DNA of 64,000 nt from Auanema rhodensis. Lineage: Eukaryota > Nematoda > Chromadorea > Rhabditida > Rhabditidae. The notes beneath the pieces are model-generated. The model did no database searches and was not told the origin of the DNA. It saw nothing but the letters and a program-made list of their open reading frames with translations. Both the position numbers and the translations under genes were made by a program. Shown one piece after another: positions 48,362-62,500 of the stretch (its first letter is position 1; every line of letters starts with the position of its first letter). The DNA lies in NCBI GenBank assembly GCA_964057225.1, contig OZ059897.1, positions 12,338,001 through 12,402,000 on the forward strand, given 5' to 3'.

Positions 48362-49857
48362 ATGAATAGTTTAACATGCTCAGAGCCAGAGAAGAATATA
48401 CATAAGTTGATGTACGCTCAAATTTTCGCTGAATATGGTCAGAGTGTAATCATACGACGTTATGGTACATCGTCTCTTGGTCAACATTATTGTATATTTA
48501 CGAGAAAACGATTACTAGGTGGCTATGTGGTGAGAATCGATTGAAAAATGCATAAAAACTAATTATATGTTTGTTTAAAGACGGAAATGATAACAGCAAA
48601 TGCTAGAAATAGGCCTTTCATCTCATTACCATTCAAGGTATTTTAATAAATTGAAAAGATTTTAATTTGATATAAATTAAGATCTCAAGTGTACAAGTCT
48701 TAGAAGAAGCTCAATTTTTTGTTCAAAATGTCTGTCAGATTCTTAGCAATCTTCATGATTTTTCACTAGGAGCCCAGCCACAAGGCATGTGTATTCCAAT
48801 AGGAAAGGATATGATGCAGGTATGAATTGAGTACTCTATCATGTTTCCTGTTTCAAACGATTATTTTGATGCAAAAATGCTGAATTTCTTATTTTCTTAC
48901 CAATTTTTTCATGTGATATCTTGTAATAAACGATGACGATGATGTCGTCTTACATGAATAGTTCATTCAAAACATAGGCTTAGACATCAAAAACTTGAAA
49001 TTTACGTCAAAAATTGCGTGATTTCATCTGTAATTCATATTTAAGTTGTTTAATAATGCAATATTGAATATACATCTATATGTATTTGCCTACTTTCAGT
49101 TTGACTTGTTAACAGAAGATGTTCAAAAATTTCCAGCAAAATGTTTAGAAATTGGTTAGTAGAAACTAACTTTTTAAATTTTAAACAAATATAATTACAG
49201 GAGATGAACTATTTGTTGAATGTGTTTTATCTGGAATAACCTTTTATCATTCTGGAGTTTATGCTGGAGCTGGCAATGTTTATCATTTCATGAGCAATAA
49301 CCGTAAGAATTATAAAAATATTTAATTTCGTTTTAATCAAATATAACTAATTTTCTATAATTATTAGTATAATTAATATTTTTTTTCAGAAGAAGTTGAT
49401 TCAACTATTGTTTCCTGTCTTTCAACATTTGCTCGAACTCCTGCTTCAGTACTATGTGATGCTTTTTATGACTTTGTTCATGCTTTAGTTGAATCAAATA
49501 ACGGTAAACATATATTAAATTTGAAAAATAAATATTATAATATTCATTAAAGGATCAGGACCTCGTGTTTTTCGTGTAACACATCCTTTCCGTTGTAGAT
49601 CAGGAGATGAAATTATTTCTGAATGTGAACGATTAGCAGGGGTATATCAAAATCTTTTATATAATATTAATTTATTTTGTTTGTTATAGGAATGGCATTG
49701 GTATGATATTAGGAATCGAAACTGTCAACATTTTTCTTCATTTTGTTCAACTGGAGCAATGATATCATATGATATGGAAAATAATTTAAAATACTTAGCT
49801 TGTACATTACTTCGACCATCAGGTCGATTAGTTGCTCCCAAATTTCATAATTTGTAA
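48362..49857 (+). CDS. LRAT-domain (NlpC/P60 superfamily) protein, 296 aa
   Basis: Eight exons: 48362-48529, 48581-48637, 48682-48819, 49100-49154, 49201-49302, 49390-49503, 49553-49641 and 49690-49857 (891 nt). The C-terminal half (about 138-265) carries the LRAT/H-REV107 signature: GDELFVE at 140-146, FYHSGVYAGAGNVYH with His156 and His168, and RNCQHFSSFCSTG with Cys253 as the likely nucleophile. Family members are permuted papain-like acyltransferases or thioesterases acting on lipids. The NCQHF box has Gln where NCEHF is most common. The N-terminal 130 residues are an extension not seen in vertebrate LRAT. There is no signal peptide, and the short hydrophobic stretches are not clear membrane segments. 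C. elegans EGL-26 is a related nematode LRAT-family protein, but I cannot claim orthology. Confidence 0.85.
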
Positions 49858-51441
49858 ATTTGTCATGCTTTTCATCAATCTCTAAATTGTTTTTGAGATT
49901 TTGTAAAGCATCGAATGAGCTATAGTTCGAAGATCTTCATCAGCCAGAATACTTTCAATAATTTTTTAAAAGAGAATTTATGCAGAAAAAATAGTAAATT
50001 TAACTATTATGACATTTTACCTCAGTAATGTCTATGGGTTAATTAATAATGCTGATTGTAATCAACATTTCTTCAATTTACCTAACATTCGATGTATATA
50101 GTGTTTGATCTCTCTTCCATTCTTTTTTTTTTTAATTTTAAAAATATAAACCTTTATATATGATTGTGATATACAATAACTTAATTTATTACATTAAAGC
50201 TTTAAGAATAATTCTTTATATTTTATAATACTTTGTATTAAAAATCATATAAATTTCCTTTTTTTTTCTTTTTTCAAATCTTTTACTTCATTTTTTCAAA
50301 AAAAAAGTGTTATTCTATGTACGAATGCAGAAGGAAAATGAATAAGTACTCGGATATGGTCGAAAGGTGAAGTATGGGGGTATAGTCGGAAATTTCCGGA
50401 CCTCCTCCTTTATAGCAAAAATGTTATTTGAATAGACATGTCTAAACTCCAATTAGAGAGCAATTGTATTGAATGGCTAAAAACAAAAACTTTCTACTAA
50501 AAACATCAAAGTTCAAGCTTTGAATTTTGTTTTTTGATCTCGAAAAAATGAGATTCTTAGATGTTTCTTTAAGAAAAAAACGCAAATGTACATTCATTTG
50601 ATGTCAATAAGTATATTAATGAAAACATGAAAGAAGAATTATCAAAATTTGAACTAATAAATAATAGTTAAAGGACTATTTCTAAATAAATTAAAAAATT
50701 AAAAACGTAATTAAATGAGAAAGAGAGAGAGTGAGTGAATCCGGATATTGTCAAGTATTCTTTTCAAAGCTTTAATTTAAAAATATAAATCAATAACTTA
50801 TTATAACTAATAATTAAAAATTAAATAATAATATAATAAAATCTTTTCAAAAACTCATTTTGGATTATACTATGTAAAGTCAAAAAAAGTTAAAGTGATA
50901 CTTTTTATTTGTTAATCTTATTATGTTTTTTTTTTGTATAAAACCTTGTACAAAATGATAAATTTTAATTATAATTATATAATAATTAGAGTTTGATCAA
51001 TGAAATTTATAATCTAATTAATCTAAAAATATATTTATTACATAAAATGATTTCAACAAAAAATGAACAACGAACAATATCACGCTATGATTATCGCTGG
51101 CTACTTTGTTGCAAAGTATGATGAAGGATGTGAAGATTACCCAAAATAAATGAAATTTTAGAAAAAAAATAAATAATTGATATGATTAATTTAAACAAAG
51201 TTGAAAGATAATTTAAGAAAGAAAAAATAGAGATAGAGTGTCTGTAAATAAGGAAGAGAGAGAGAGAGAGAAAGATAGAAAGAGAGAGAGAGAGAGAGAG
51301 AGCAAGAAAGAGGAAGTGAAAGTAGAAATAATATATTTATGAATATTAGCAATATTATGAGTTCTGATTGAAATATGCATGGTAATGTGTGCATTTAAAC
51401 ATAATTTCCTTTATTGTTTTCATTAAATTCTTCAAAAAATT
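49858..51441. other. 3' region between convergent LRAT-domain and b561 genes
   Basis: About 1.6 kb holding both 3' ends, AT-rich, with a GA microsatellite at 51253-51302. A less AT-biased piece lies at about 50320-50420. No exon was found. Confidence 0.55.
51253..51302. repeat. (GA)n microsatellite
   Basis: About 50 bp of GA dinucleotides with two interruptions, downstream of the b561 gene stop codon. Confidence 0.85.
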
Positions 51442-54400
51442 CTAGGGTGAATGAGATAATAGAATGCGTACGAGCATCACAGTTATAGTTATGGCAACTC
51501 CTAATGATACAGCCAAATGAGTGAAGAAAACGATTAAACGAAGAGATTGATGCTGTAATAGAATATATACATGTAAATTACAATAAAATTCTATATTTAC
51601 TGTTTTTCCTCCTGTTTGAGCTTCGCTAGATGGTCCATTCATGGTTGATAAAGCCATTCCACTTGGCCCTAGAACATAGTCAACTGGCTGAATATCTGCT
51701 GCAAAACAGCAACACTTCCCATAGTTTTTATTAATTATTACAAAAAAATAACTCAATATAAACATAATTAACTAAGGAAGTGAGGCTAAATATGATGAAT
51801 GACTCACCAGTTTTTTCAAATCTTCTATCATTATTGGATGAAATCATTTCGAGAACAACGTTACAGAATAAAAAGAAGGCAATATAACCTCCCATTATCC
51901 AATTAGGTATATGACCATAATACGAATTTAATCCTGTTTTGCCTAATGGCAATGCCAAAATGAATGTTACACCTAGATTATATGAATTTCTTTCTTATTG
52001 TTTCTTGTAATTTACTTGCTAAAGTCCAGGCAGTCATACCGATTAGCCAATGAATCCAATTGAATGCTGGTCGTCGTTCTGAATTTGGAGAAGGTCGAAG
52101 GAATGCAATGAATGGTTGAAGAATAGCTAAAACAGTTGCTCCAAATCCAGTAATGGCATGCATTTTCTTGGACCAACTCTATTAACCAAAGGATTATAGA
52201 AATTTTAATTAGATATATCACTTACATCACTTTCACATCGATATGTGCATTCATACCATTTCCAACTAGCTTGATAATAAATGAAAATTACAGCTAATAT
52301 TTGAAGAATGACAGATATAATAAAAAGATTTCTATGTAACTATAAATATAATAAAATATAATTTTCAATTTTTAAACGAATAATACCTGATACCATACAG
52401 CAGTTCCTAAAATTTTGGTACGTGGAAAGAGTGGTTTGAAGTATCTAGCTATAAGAATAGCTGATGATCCTAGAACCCACCAAGCAAGAAGTAATGCGAC
52501 ACCTTTAATATATTATATTTTATTATTTATTTCATAATATTACCATGTAATACAGCAATACGATAACGCCAATAACGTGTAACTCTTGTTTGAAACATCT
52601 CTGTGATTTGAATCAGCTCACTGTTTTCGTTCGTACAATTATTACGACAGAAAGAGACCTTTAATAGATTTTATTTATAAACTTCAAAGTATTTCATTGA
52701 ATTACCGTATTTTCCGAAATCCAGGGGAATTTATCATCATCATTAACAGAATGTATGTTCTTTTCAAGTGCTAAAATAAGTATTTTCCATGAAATTGATG
52801 GAAAAATGATTAAATCTTACTGTATGGATCAGCCATTCCTCTGGCAAAAAGGAGATAGTGTGGCTCAGATTCAATATCATGAATCTAAAATTATAAGATT
52901 CATTGTTAAAATACTGTTTTGTCGATTATAAATATTTCAATCTTTGGTTTTTCCAAAATAAATGCTCAAACTTCAATATTTCTACATTAATTCAACTTTT
53001 ATTTTAATATTTTCTTTTTAATATTTATAAAATTGATTATTTTATTACTTACCATATACCGAGATGTATTATCAACTTTATCAACGTTGTCAAGTAAAAT
53101 TTTCCCAGAACATGATAGAATGCCATCAACAACAGAAGAAGCTGTCTCTGATAAGAGTACCGAAGAAGGCTAAAATTTTATTTTTTTTTTCAAGTTTTGA
53201 ATTATTCACGAAAGAGTTGATAAAGATAGAATGATAAGACTTACACACATTATTCTTGTTTGATTTGGATTCATTTACCCACTTTATTATAAACTTTCAA
53301 CCACTTTTATTTTCAAGAAATATTTAAATCTTATTTTTTCTTTTCAATCCATTTTTTTCAAAAAAAAATTATATTTAATAACCTGATGAAGAACTTCATT
53401 TGATGTTCCATCGTTGAATGATAAACGAATTACAGTGGATCCTTTAACAGGCTGAACACATTCAAATACCATATCATCGTCCTAAATTAATTTTTTTATT
53501 TTTGCATTTACAAGAATATTTACCATTTTTTGGTTATAACTGAAGCCTAGAGCTACATAATATGCTCCTAATTCAGAAATATCACTGATAACGGATTCTA
53601 ACTAAAAATTTTTTTTCAATTTCTTTTTAATTTAAAAAAAATCTCACAGATATTTGAATACCATCAGGTGTCATCTGCCACCTAACGGCTGATAAGCACT
53701 TCTGTTGAGCATTTTCTTGGCATTCAGGTGGATGATGCCAACAAGATTCGGTAACTTTACAAGTTTTGAAAGAAAAAACGGCTAGACATGGCACCTATAA
53801 TGTTTTAAGCTTAATTTTGCGTTTTCTTAAAGTTTTTTGTTTCTTGTTAGTATTGATATATTGATATTTTTAAAATCATATATTATACATATAACATTTA
53901 GTAATATAGTAATGCATATTATGAAAATTAATGCTTTGATTATGATATTTTATGTTTTTGTGCTATCTAATCAACAAAAAAACTTTTCTTTATAACTATT
54001 TGATTGTCTATTTCTCTCTAATTTCCTCATTCTTTTATATCAATTTGGTAGTAAGCCTATAGCATTTTATTAGGTTCACATGATGATGTTATCAAGGAAC
54101 ATAACAACTTTTTTTTTTCGATAAATAAAGAATCTTATCATTCAGATGATATGATAAACATCATAGAAAGTTATATAAAAGGACATCAAGTAGGCTGAAT
54201 ATATAATCAAGCACTTATTTCTTTATATGTTCTTGTTAACTATATATCTATTCTATATATGCAGAACGTTCCACTATTCATACCGAAAACATGATCAGTT
54301 AACATCAAGTATCTTCCACATAATACCAGATTTTCTCTCTTTCTATCTCTCTCTATCAATCTCTCTCTCTCTATCTTCCTATGCGTTTAACTATGTCCAT

Positions 54401-55050
54401 TTCACACACAAACTTCAATTCTATGCAAATTTCAGTTATAATCCCATCCTGTCACTCTTTTTCCTTGGCTTGACTTCTAGCCATGTTCAATATATGATTC
54501 AGAACATTGCGAGTGGGTTGAGCCGAGGAAATTGAAAGAAGATGAATAACTTACCTGTCTTTTCCTGTTGTATATTTTAATATTTGTTTTTTTTTTTGGA
54601 ATATTTTTCTGATTCATAAAAACATTTTATGACATTTGCAAAATGACATTTAAGTTTACGTCAAACTGATAATCGGATTAACTATTTGTTATAATGAGAA
54701 AAAAAAACTTTTTTCCCAAATCACAATGATATATTATTCATTTCGAGTTTAATTTCAGAAGAATTTCTTTTTTTTTTTGGGAAAGTTTCAACATTAATAC
54801 ATAATTAATCGAAAATTATTGGTACTAACTAATTTAGAAATACAGAAAAAGTTTTTTTTTATAGATTATAACGCATAAGATATCAGAAAAAAACTTATAA
54901 CATAGTCTGTTTTCTAAGCAAAAACTGAAATTAATAGATATCGTAATTGGTATGATATGAAATACTTCAAAGCAATTCATTATTTCACTAGATATTTGAA
55001 AATGATACCTGAAATGACAGGAATATGGAAAGGATGAGCAGCAGATTCAT
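51442..55050 (-). CDS. DOMON-cytochrome b561 transmembrane reductase (FRRS1-like), 497 aa
   Basis: Fourteen exons on the minus strand: 55009-55050, 53648-53794, 53524-53601, 53383-53481, 53053-53169, 52821-52884, 52706-52770, 52544-52658, 52387-52502, 52226-52339, 52016-52178, 51808-51972, 51601-51698 and 51442-51552 (1494 nt). A signal peptide (MNLLLILSIFLSFQ) leads into a cysteine-rich segment and a DOMON domain (about 50-190, with DDDMVFECV and PHYLLFARGMADP). The cytochrome b561 core (about 228-430) has four haem-ligand histidines in family positions: His242, His283 (QLHR), His326 (MHAITG) and His362 (NWIHW). A further hydrophobic helix lies near the C-terminus (about 468-492). Such proteins move electrons across membranes, and FRRS1/SDR-2 relatives reduce ferric iron. 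The first intron is about 1.2 kb. A 17-bp dyad lies just before the ATG. Confidence 0.92.
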
Positions 55051-55561
55051 GTCTTCGGGAAACGTTTTCCCGATGATGAAGTCTTTGTAGCACTAATGTT
55101 AGTCTAGAATCTCTTAAGATGATGTGATATCTCACAGATAAGCGAGAGACAAGTCCCTTAAAAGTTGTTACGAGGACAGGCCGTCTTGTCTGACTGAAAA
55201 AACCGGAACTTATTTAGACCAAAAGAGAGATAGTCAAGATTGACAATGTTTATTCGAATTTATTTATCATTAAACTGTTGATTGTTTGAAAAATAGTATT
55301 TTTTATAGTTAATTTATAGTTCAATATATTAAATATTTCATTTCAAGTTGGATATACTAGTCATAAACTATATCATGTAAGTTTTATAATAATTTTAAAA
55401 ATACAGAAAATACAGTTATGATAAGAAGAAAAAGTTCAAGAAAATAAGAGAAAGAAAGAATATGGTGAGAAGAACGAATAAGATTTAAATGATTCAGAAA
55501 AAAAATATTAAAAGATATCATAATTAGTGAAATATATAGAATATCTTTAATATATTTTACT

Positions 55562-55590
55562 TAATAATAATAATAATAATAATAATAATA
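55562..55590. repeat. (AAT)n trinucleotide microsatellite
   Basis: About nine AAT units in the gene-poor region upstream of the b561 gene. Confidence 0.85.
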
Positions 55591-55852
55591 TATTTATAAA
55601 AATAAATAAAATATAAAGAATAAAATATGAAAATATTAAAATTTAAAACTATATGAATATAATAATATAATGAAAATAATAATGATTATATTTCTCATAT
55701 GATCTCTGTTCAAATGATAAATATATATATTCTCTCTGAACTTATTCATATTATAGGATGTAGATATGATAGATATGAGAAACAATTTGAGAAATTAATT
55801 TTAAAAAATTGAAAAAAAGTTGAAAAGAGAGATGAATATGATATGAAGTAAT

Positions 55853-55856
<4 letters not shown>

Positions 55857-55906
<50 letters not shown>
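55857..55906. repeat. (TA)n microsatellite
   Basis: About 50 bp of uninterrupted TA dinucleotides in the region between the divergent b561 and rootletin genes. Confidence 0.9.
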
Positions 55907-55912
<6 letters not shown>

Positions 55913-58403
55913 TTTAATAAATATATATATATATAATTGATATTTAGTAAATATAAACATTACAGAATGAAGTAATGTTAATGATGGTGTTGTAGAAATA
56001 GGGGAGAGAGAGGGGGGGTGTGAGAAGAGAAACCAAAAGATAAAAAAATGAATTTGTTTCCTACAAAATCAATGAAATCGAGATTTTAAACAAGATAGAG
56101 AATTAAGAATAACTTTTACTATACAGATATATATAGATATATACTATATACTATATAGTAAATAGAGATAAATATATATAGTAGATATAGATATATGGAT
56201 AAATGGATGGTATAGGTGATGTTGAAGTGTAAAAGGTTTAATAACATATGTGTATATATATGACAACTAGGGGCAAGTGTTTGATACAAATTGAAAAATC
56301 TCACTACAGACTGACGATGTACTAGTTCATATTGAAATTTACATTATTCCAAGCGAATACTTAAACATTGAGAATCAAAAATACAGTTCATTCTCATAAT
56401 TTAATCGTATTTATATGATAATACTGTATACATATTTACATATTTCTGTCATCAATTTTGGATATAGTAGTAATGATGAAATAGTAAATTATATAAATTA
56501 ATATTTTTTATATTTTAATAAATTATTATTTTTAAATATATTTAATTATATATTATATCTTTTACTATATATACATATGTTATTATATATAGTATAGTAT
56601 ATATACAAATGTATATATAAGCTCATGTAAGTATGAGTTTAGATAAACAAGTATGTATATGTATGTGTGTTTACTTGTTAATATTATATATTTTCTTTAT
56701 TTCATTTTAATCTCAATTCCTATATAGTTAAGTTTTTTTTAAAATATAAATGTTTCATATTTTATTGTTTTATATAACTATTTTTACTTTTTTAATATAA
56801 AATATTATAAATACATATATGTATATATACATATTCAAATTATATCATTTATTTATTAATTAATTTATAATATTGATTGATTAGTTATAGTTAATTAAAG
56901 ATTATTCTTTATATATGTTTTTCTTTTTACGTACTATTATCTTAACTATATATACATATATATATATATACTAAATATTAGAAAGCTTTATGGTTATTCA
57001 TAAGATCAGATGCTGTTACCATAGTTACCATTCGTCTATCCGGTGTATACAATGATGACATGACGTGTTTGTGGTGCAATATGTAGATTTTAATGATTTT
57101 AATTAAATAATATTATATAAAGATGTATATTAATATATTTTAATTTTAAAAAAATATAAGAAATTTTAAAACATATGCTATTAATAACATTTTAAAATAT
57201 TATTTTAATAATTTTATATTATTTTTACTATAATATTGTACTATATTTTTCTTAAATATATAAATTATTAATATTAAATATATTATTATATTTTTCTTTT
57301 TCTTTTAATGAAAAAAACTTTCAATAATTTTAATTTTAAAAATATTAAAACGAAAATCAATTTATTGCTGTTCTAATCGTTACTGGGTTTCATATCAACT
57401 CTAAAAAGCCATCTGCTTAAACTAAAAACACAAAATGATTTTCATACTCTTTGAGATATTGCTCATCTCATCTATTTCTCTCATATTTGTGTGTATTTCC
57501 TGTAATCTCTAGATACCATTGACCTATACCATATAAGACTCTGACGTTGCGTTGAGCAGATTCTCTTCAGTAGTCTCGACTACGACAGCACAATATGACC
57601 ATCTGTCCTTATTTGGTATAAACTGTGTTGTGAGTATATGCATGTATTGTAGAGAGACAACGACATGAATGAGAGAAAGATAGAGAGAATTGAATGAGAG
57701 ATATACTATTTCAAATGAATATACGGAAGAGATAGATATAGAGAGAGGGTGAGAAATTGGAAGATAGACATATTCTGAGGACATGGTTGTTCTAACGATA
57801 GGACAGACAGAAAATTGTATACCGCCTGAATAACATGACCAAGCCTTCTATAGAAGACCAGTCACAACCAGGACCACATTTTGAGTCGATAATTGTCAAC
57901 TCGGCACCTATTCTTTCATCTTCATCCTCAACCTCATTTAATTATTTAAATTTCCTTTTAATATTCATATAGTTCAAATATTTTTTTTATATAAATTTAA
58001 TAAAAAAAAAGCAAATCTTTATGTTCTTTTGTATATTAACTTCTTTCATTATGAAGTCATAACAACGAACTTCAAAGTTCATCCTCCTACTACTACTAGA
58101 GAATTGAGTTATAAACAAGTTTCTATTGCACATACCCCTCTTCTCATCTATATATTCTCAAATTGGAAATTGAAGATTCGACGACGTTTTGCGTAGTTTT
58201 CTCCAGAATATTTGCTTTTCTTGGTAATGGCACAAAACAAAAAAGTTCTTAAATGGCACGGGCGATGTGTAAATTATATTTTTCCGCTTTTTAGCATACA
58301 AATTGAAGCATGATTCTATAAAATTTATATGAACCATATACATTATTTGCCTATTATTTTAGAATTGCTCTATAAACTAAACCATTATATATATCTATCT
58401 ACA

Positions 58404-58434
<31 letters not shown>

Positions 58435-59530
58435 GTATGCTTATTTTACTTTTTTTCAGTATTAGAAGTTAGTTCATTTTCTTCTTTTTTTAAATTTTTC
58501 ATATTTTTTTCATTTACTTGCCAAATAAATCATTTTTTTTGTGTTCTCAAGCCTATATTTTCATGTCAAAAATGAATAAAAGGAAGCATCTAAACGATTT
58601 AATATACCGTATTTGATAGATTGCTTTATGAAATTCTTATAAACTCTATAAAATACATAAAATATATTTATAATCATTATTATTATTATATTTTTGAATA
58701 AAAAAACGAAGTTAAAAGCATTTAAAAGGACAGCTTGTCTACCTATGCTCAAACTTTTGATTTTCATTTACTTAATGGCTGACAGGTGGTTGGTAGGTAT
58801 TTAATATGTTCTTTTCTCTATACAATACTCTATAAACAAGTATTTACATAGTTCGAAGCCTTTTGAAAGCGTATCTCGTTGTTTGGCAGGTATTCTCCTT
58901 TTATTTTATAATTTTACTTTTAACTTTCATAACGTTATAGTTAAATTTCTCCATAACTATACATATAGTTATATAATTTAATTGATTATTTTATTATAAA
59001 TATAGAAATAAGTATATTTTATATATAAAATAATCTTTTAATTAATATTAATAGATTACTTGTTACTATGTTAATTTACTACATAACTTAAGTCAGCTAC
59101 TTCTATTAAAAGTGTTCGAACCTTCTGTATAGTACAACTTAACTTCTTTGAATATAAACTTTGAGCAATTATCTATTGTGTATTTGAAGCTTTATTTGAG
59201 TTTCCGTTAAAACTTGTCCACTATGTTATATTCAAAGCTTAAAGTTTCTAAAATTCATACAACGTAAAGCTCAATACAATTTTCTGATTATATGTACTTC
59301 AGAATGTCCCTTTGCTTGAGTTTTCTTTCAACTTCTAACATATGTAAGTATCCGTCTGATATATTCCGTTGAAATGCATTCTTGTTTACTTGAACACATA
59401 CTCTCTATGTATCAAACCAGTTTATTGTTGTGAACTTTCCTCTTTTCTTCAGCCTTACCCACTTTTTTTCGTTTTTTTTCTTCTTTTCATCTCTCTGTTA
59501 TACAACTTTGAATCATAAAAATTCTATTAT

Positions 59531-59540
59531 TTTTATTCAG
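59531..59540 (+). promoter_or_regulatory. candidate spliced-leader acceptor of rootletin
   Basis: TTTTATTCAG ends at 59540, 27 nt before the ATG at 59568. It marks the 5' end of the gene. Confidence 0.55.
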
Positions 59541-59567
59541 ATGCGTATTAATTTGTAAGAAAACATT

Positions 59568-62500
59568 ATGCTACGAGAAGCTTCTAGTGATGGTTTGCTA
59601 GATATATGCATATATTGAGAAAAAACATTTTTTTACGTTTAGAAGTGCTTCGTGTTCCAAATGACCTACATAACTACCGTGATCGGATTGAAGCAGGTCT
59701 TGAAATTGGTAAACGAAATCGAGAAACAGTCCAAGATTTAACAGATCAGGTTGCATATTGTTGAAAGGCTGTTGAAAATTAATTCAAAGCCTTTAGGTTC
59801 AACGAATAAGAAAAAGAGCTGCTGATGAAGCATCATATGCTGGATCATTACCTCAAATCAATATCCCATCATCGGGTTTTTTAACAACTGACACATATAT
59901 TATTCGGTAATTATATTAAAAAATTACAAGTTAATGGAATGATTATAGAGATGGACATACAGTTTCTACAGATTCTGCAAGACGACATAAGCCTCGTCAT
60001 AAAAGCTTAAATCGATTGGATAAAAGTGAAAGTGTTTCACCGTAAATATTTTTATTTTAAACTATTTTACATAAAATATTATATTTTAAGCTGGTCACTT
60101 GATTATGTTCCTGCTCATCATCGTTCATCTCCAAGATTAAATAGCTCATCTGATGAGGATTATGAACAAGTGGAAAATCTTTATATAAAGCTTAAAGCTG
60201 AATTATTTAAGTAAATATAAAGATAATTATTTTAATATTATTATCTTTATTTCTTGTAGAAATTCAACCTTAGAGGAAATGAATGAGATGTTACGAGAAG
60301 AAAACGATGCAGCTTTACAGGCTAATGAAGGTAAAATATAAAATTTTGGAGAGAAAGTATCAGTTTCATGGAATCATTCAGGACTTAGATCTGATGTTCA
60401 AAGCTTAACCAAAGCAATTGAATCATTAGAATCTCAACATCAACAAGATCAACTTCGTTATCAATCGGAAAATAAAGTAAATTTTTCAAAAATTTCTTGT
60501 TTCAAATCAAAACTATATGAAGTAATGTTTGGTAAAAATGTACACATACAATAGATTTTCGAAGCATAACTTCATTACGTCCTGTTTAGCTGTGCTCAGA
60601 ATACCGAACTTCCTCTAACGCTAAAGCATTATGCTCCCCCCCCCCCCCCCCCCCAAATACTTACAGCATTTCTAATTCAAATGACAATGTTCACAAATTG
60701 AAAATCCTTATTTCTCACTTTTATTATTTTTATTTATAATATTACAGAGATATCGTAGTCATCTAGATAATCAACATCGTCAACTAATTGCTCTTTGGAA
60801 AGCATTTACATCAGTTAAACGTCAGGTAAATGCTGTTTATTCAATAATATTTGAAAGATTTTCATTTCATTTTAGGTACATGATTTACAAATATCAGCAA
60901 CAAACGATATTGACAAACAAAAAACTGAGTTTGCCCGTTGTGCTTCAGCCATGCAAAGAGCAATTCGTCAAGTTGAAATGAAGGTAAGAGCTTCTTCATT
61001 CAATACAAACTCAATTTCTAAACTTTTTTAGAATAGAACTCGTGAAGAACAGGAGCGTCAAGATAAAGAAGAACAGTTTGATGAAATTCTCAACAAGTAT
61101 AATTATACTAATAATCAAGTTCGTAAGGTTGGTAACAAGGTTATAAGTAGGTTATAAAAATAATAACCTTATATTAATGTTTTAACCTTCAATAGGTACA
61201 AAGATTAAACTTTAGCTTTTGAATTTCAGTTTGAGAAGGAACTTCAAGAAAAGAATGCTCAACTATCGAGAAAGGATGTAGAACTTCGTAAAGTCAAAGA
61301 TGAAAATGAGGAAATCTTAAATATGATTGAAAAGATTGAAAGAATGCCTGAGTTGAGTTCATCAAATGGAATAAAGAAACGAACACGAAGTGCTAGTCCA
61401 GGTTTTAATAGTTTTTCATTCAAATAACAATAATTTCAAACTTTTAAAGGACATCAAGAATCATCAGATCTTATAAGAAAAATACGTTCAAGCATTTCAA
61501 ATAAAACAAAAGAGTTACGAGAAATACAAGAACGTTTAGAGCAAACTGATAATGAAAATAGAAAATTACAAAAAGAATTAGAAAATAAAGATCGAGAACA
61601 GAGAGAGAAACGTGAAACTGACCGTCAACTTCGAGATAAAAGTCAAGAAAGGTAAAAATTTATTTAAAATAATTAAATTTTAAATTTTAAATTTATTAAA
61701 GAGATATGAAGATTAAGCATCTTGATGCTGAATTGAATAGATTGAACGGTAAGATTAGATCAATGGAAGAAGAAAAAGAAGCCCGGGAAAAGCTTATTCA
61801 AACACTTCAAGATAATATGGCAGAAATTCATAGGTATATTTAAATAAAAAATAATAAATATAAAAATAAATAATATTTTAAGATCTCAAAAACAATATAT
61901 TGCTGAGTTATCAGAGAGACATAAAGAAGAATTGGAAGCTCGTGAAAGCATATTCAATACTGAAATGACATCAAAAACAGAAGAATATGATATGAAAAAT
62001 CAAAAAGTAAATTATAACAAATATAAATAGAATAGATAATAACAAAGTTTAAGTTGAAACAAGAAAGTGATCGTTTACGTCAAGAAATGGAAGAACTTCG
62101 ACAAGAATTGCGAGAAACACGAGCGGAACTGATGACATCAAAGAAATCAGTTGATGAAAAAGGTTTTGAAATTAAAAAAAAAATTTAATTAATTAAAATT
62201 CTTTTAGATTTTAATATTTTATCATTAGAAGAAGATATAAATAGTTTAAGAAGCAAATTATCATCGGAAACAACAAGACTTGATGATAAAGAAACAGAAA
62301 TTTTAAATTTAAATGGAAGAATTGAAGAATATAAGATTAGAGAAGCAGATTTAAGAAATGAATTAACTGAGGTAAAAATATAAATTATTTTATATATTTT
62401 ATATAAATTAATTAAGATTCAAACTACTAATGCTGCTCTTAATATGGAAAGTAAACAATCTAATGATATAATGACATCTATAAGACATGAAATGTCTGAA

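Larger units (their letters stand above)
55051..59540. other. gene-poor region between divergent b561 and rootletin genes
   Basis: About 4.5 kb of very AT-rich DNA with TA (55857-55906) and AAT (55562-55590) microsatellites and many short TA runs. Less biased islands at about 55060-55200, 57480-57620 and 57780-57930 may be regulatory. No coding exon was found. Confidence 0.55.

Noticed and set aside
58861-58900. Upstream coding exon for rootletin ending SRCLA
   Set aside because: It would join in phase to 59643, but its own acceptor brings a stop, while the ATG exon 59568-59592 after a strong acceptor joins in phase too and is closer.
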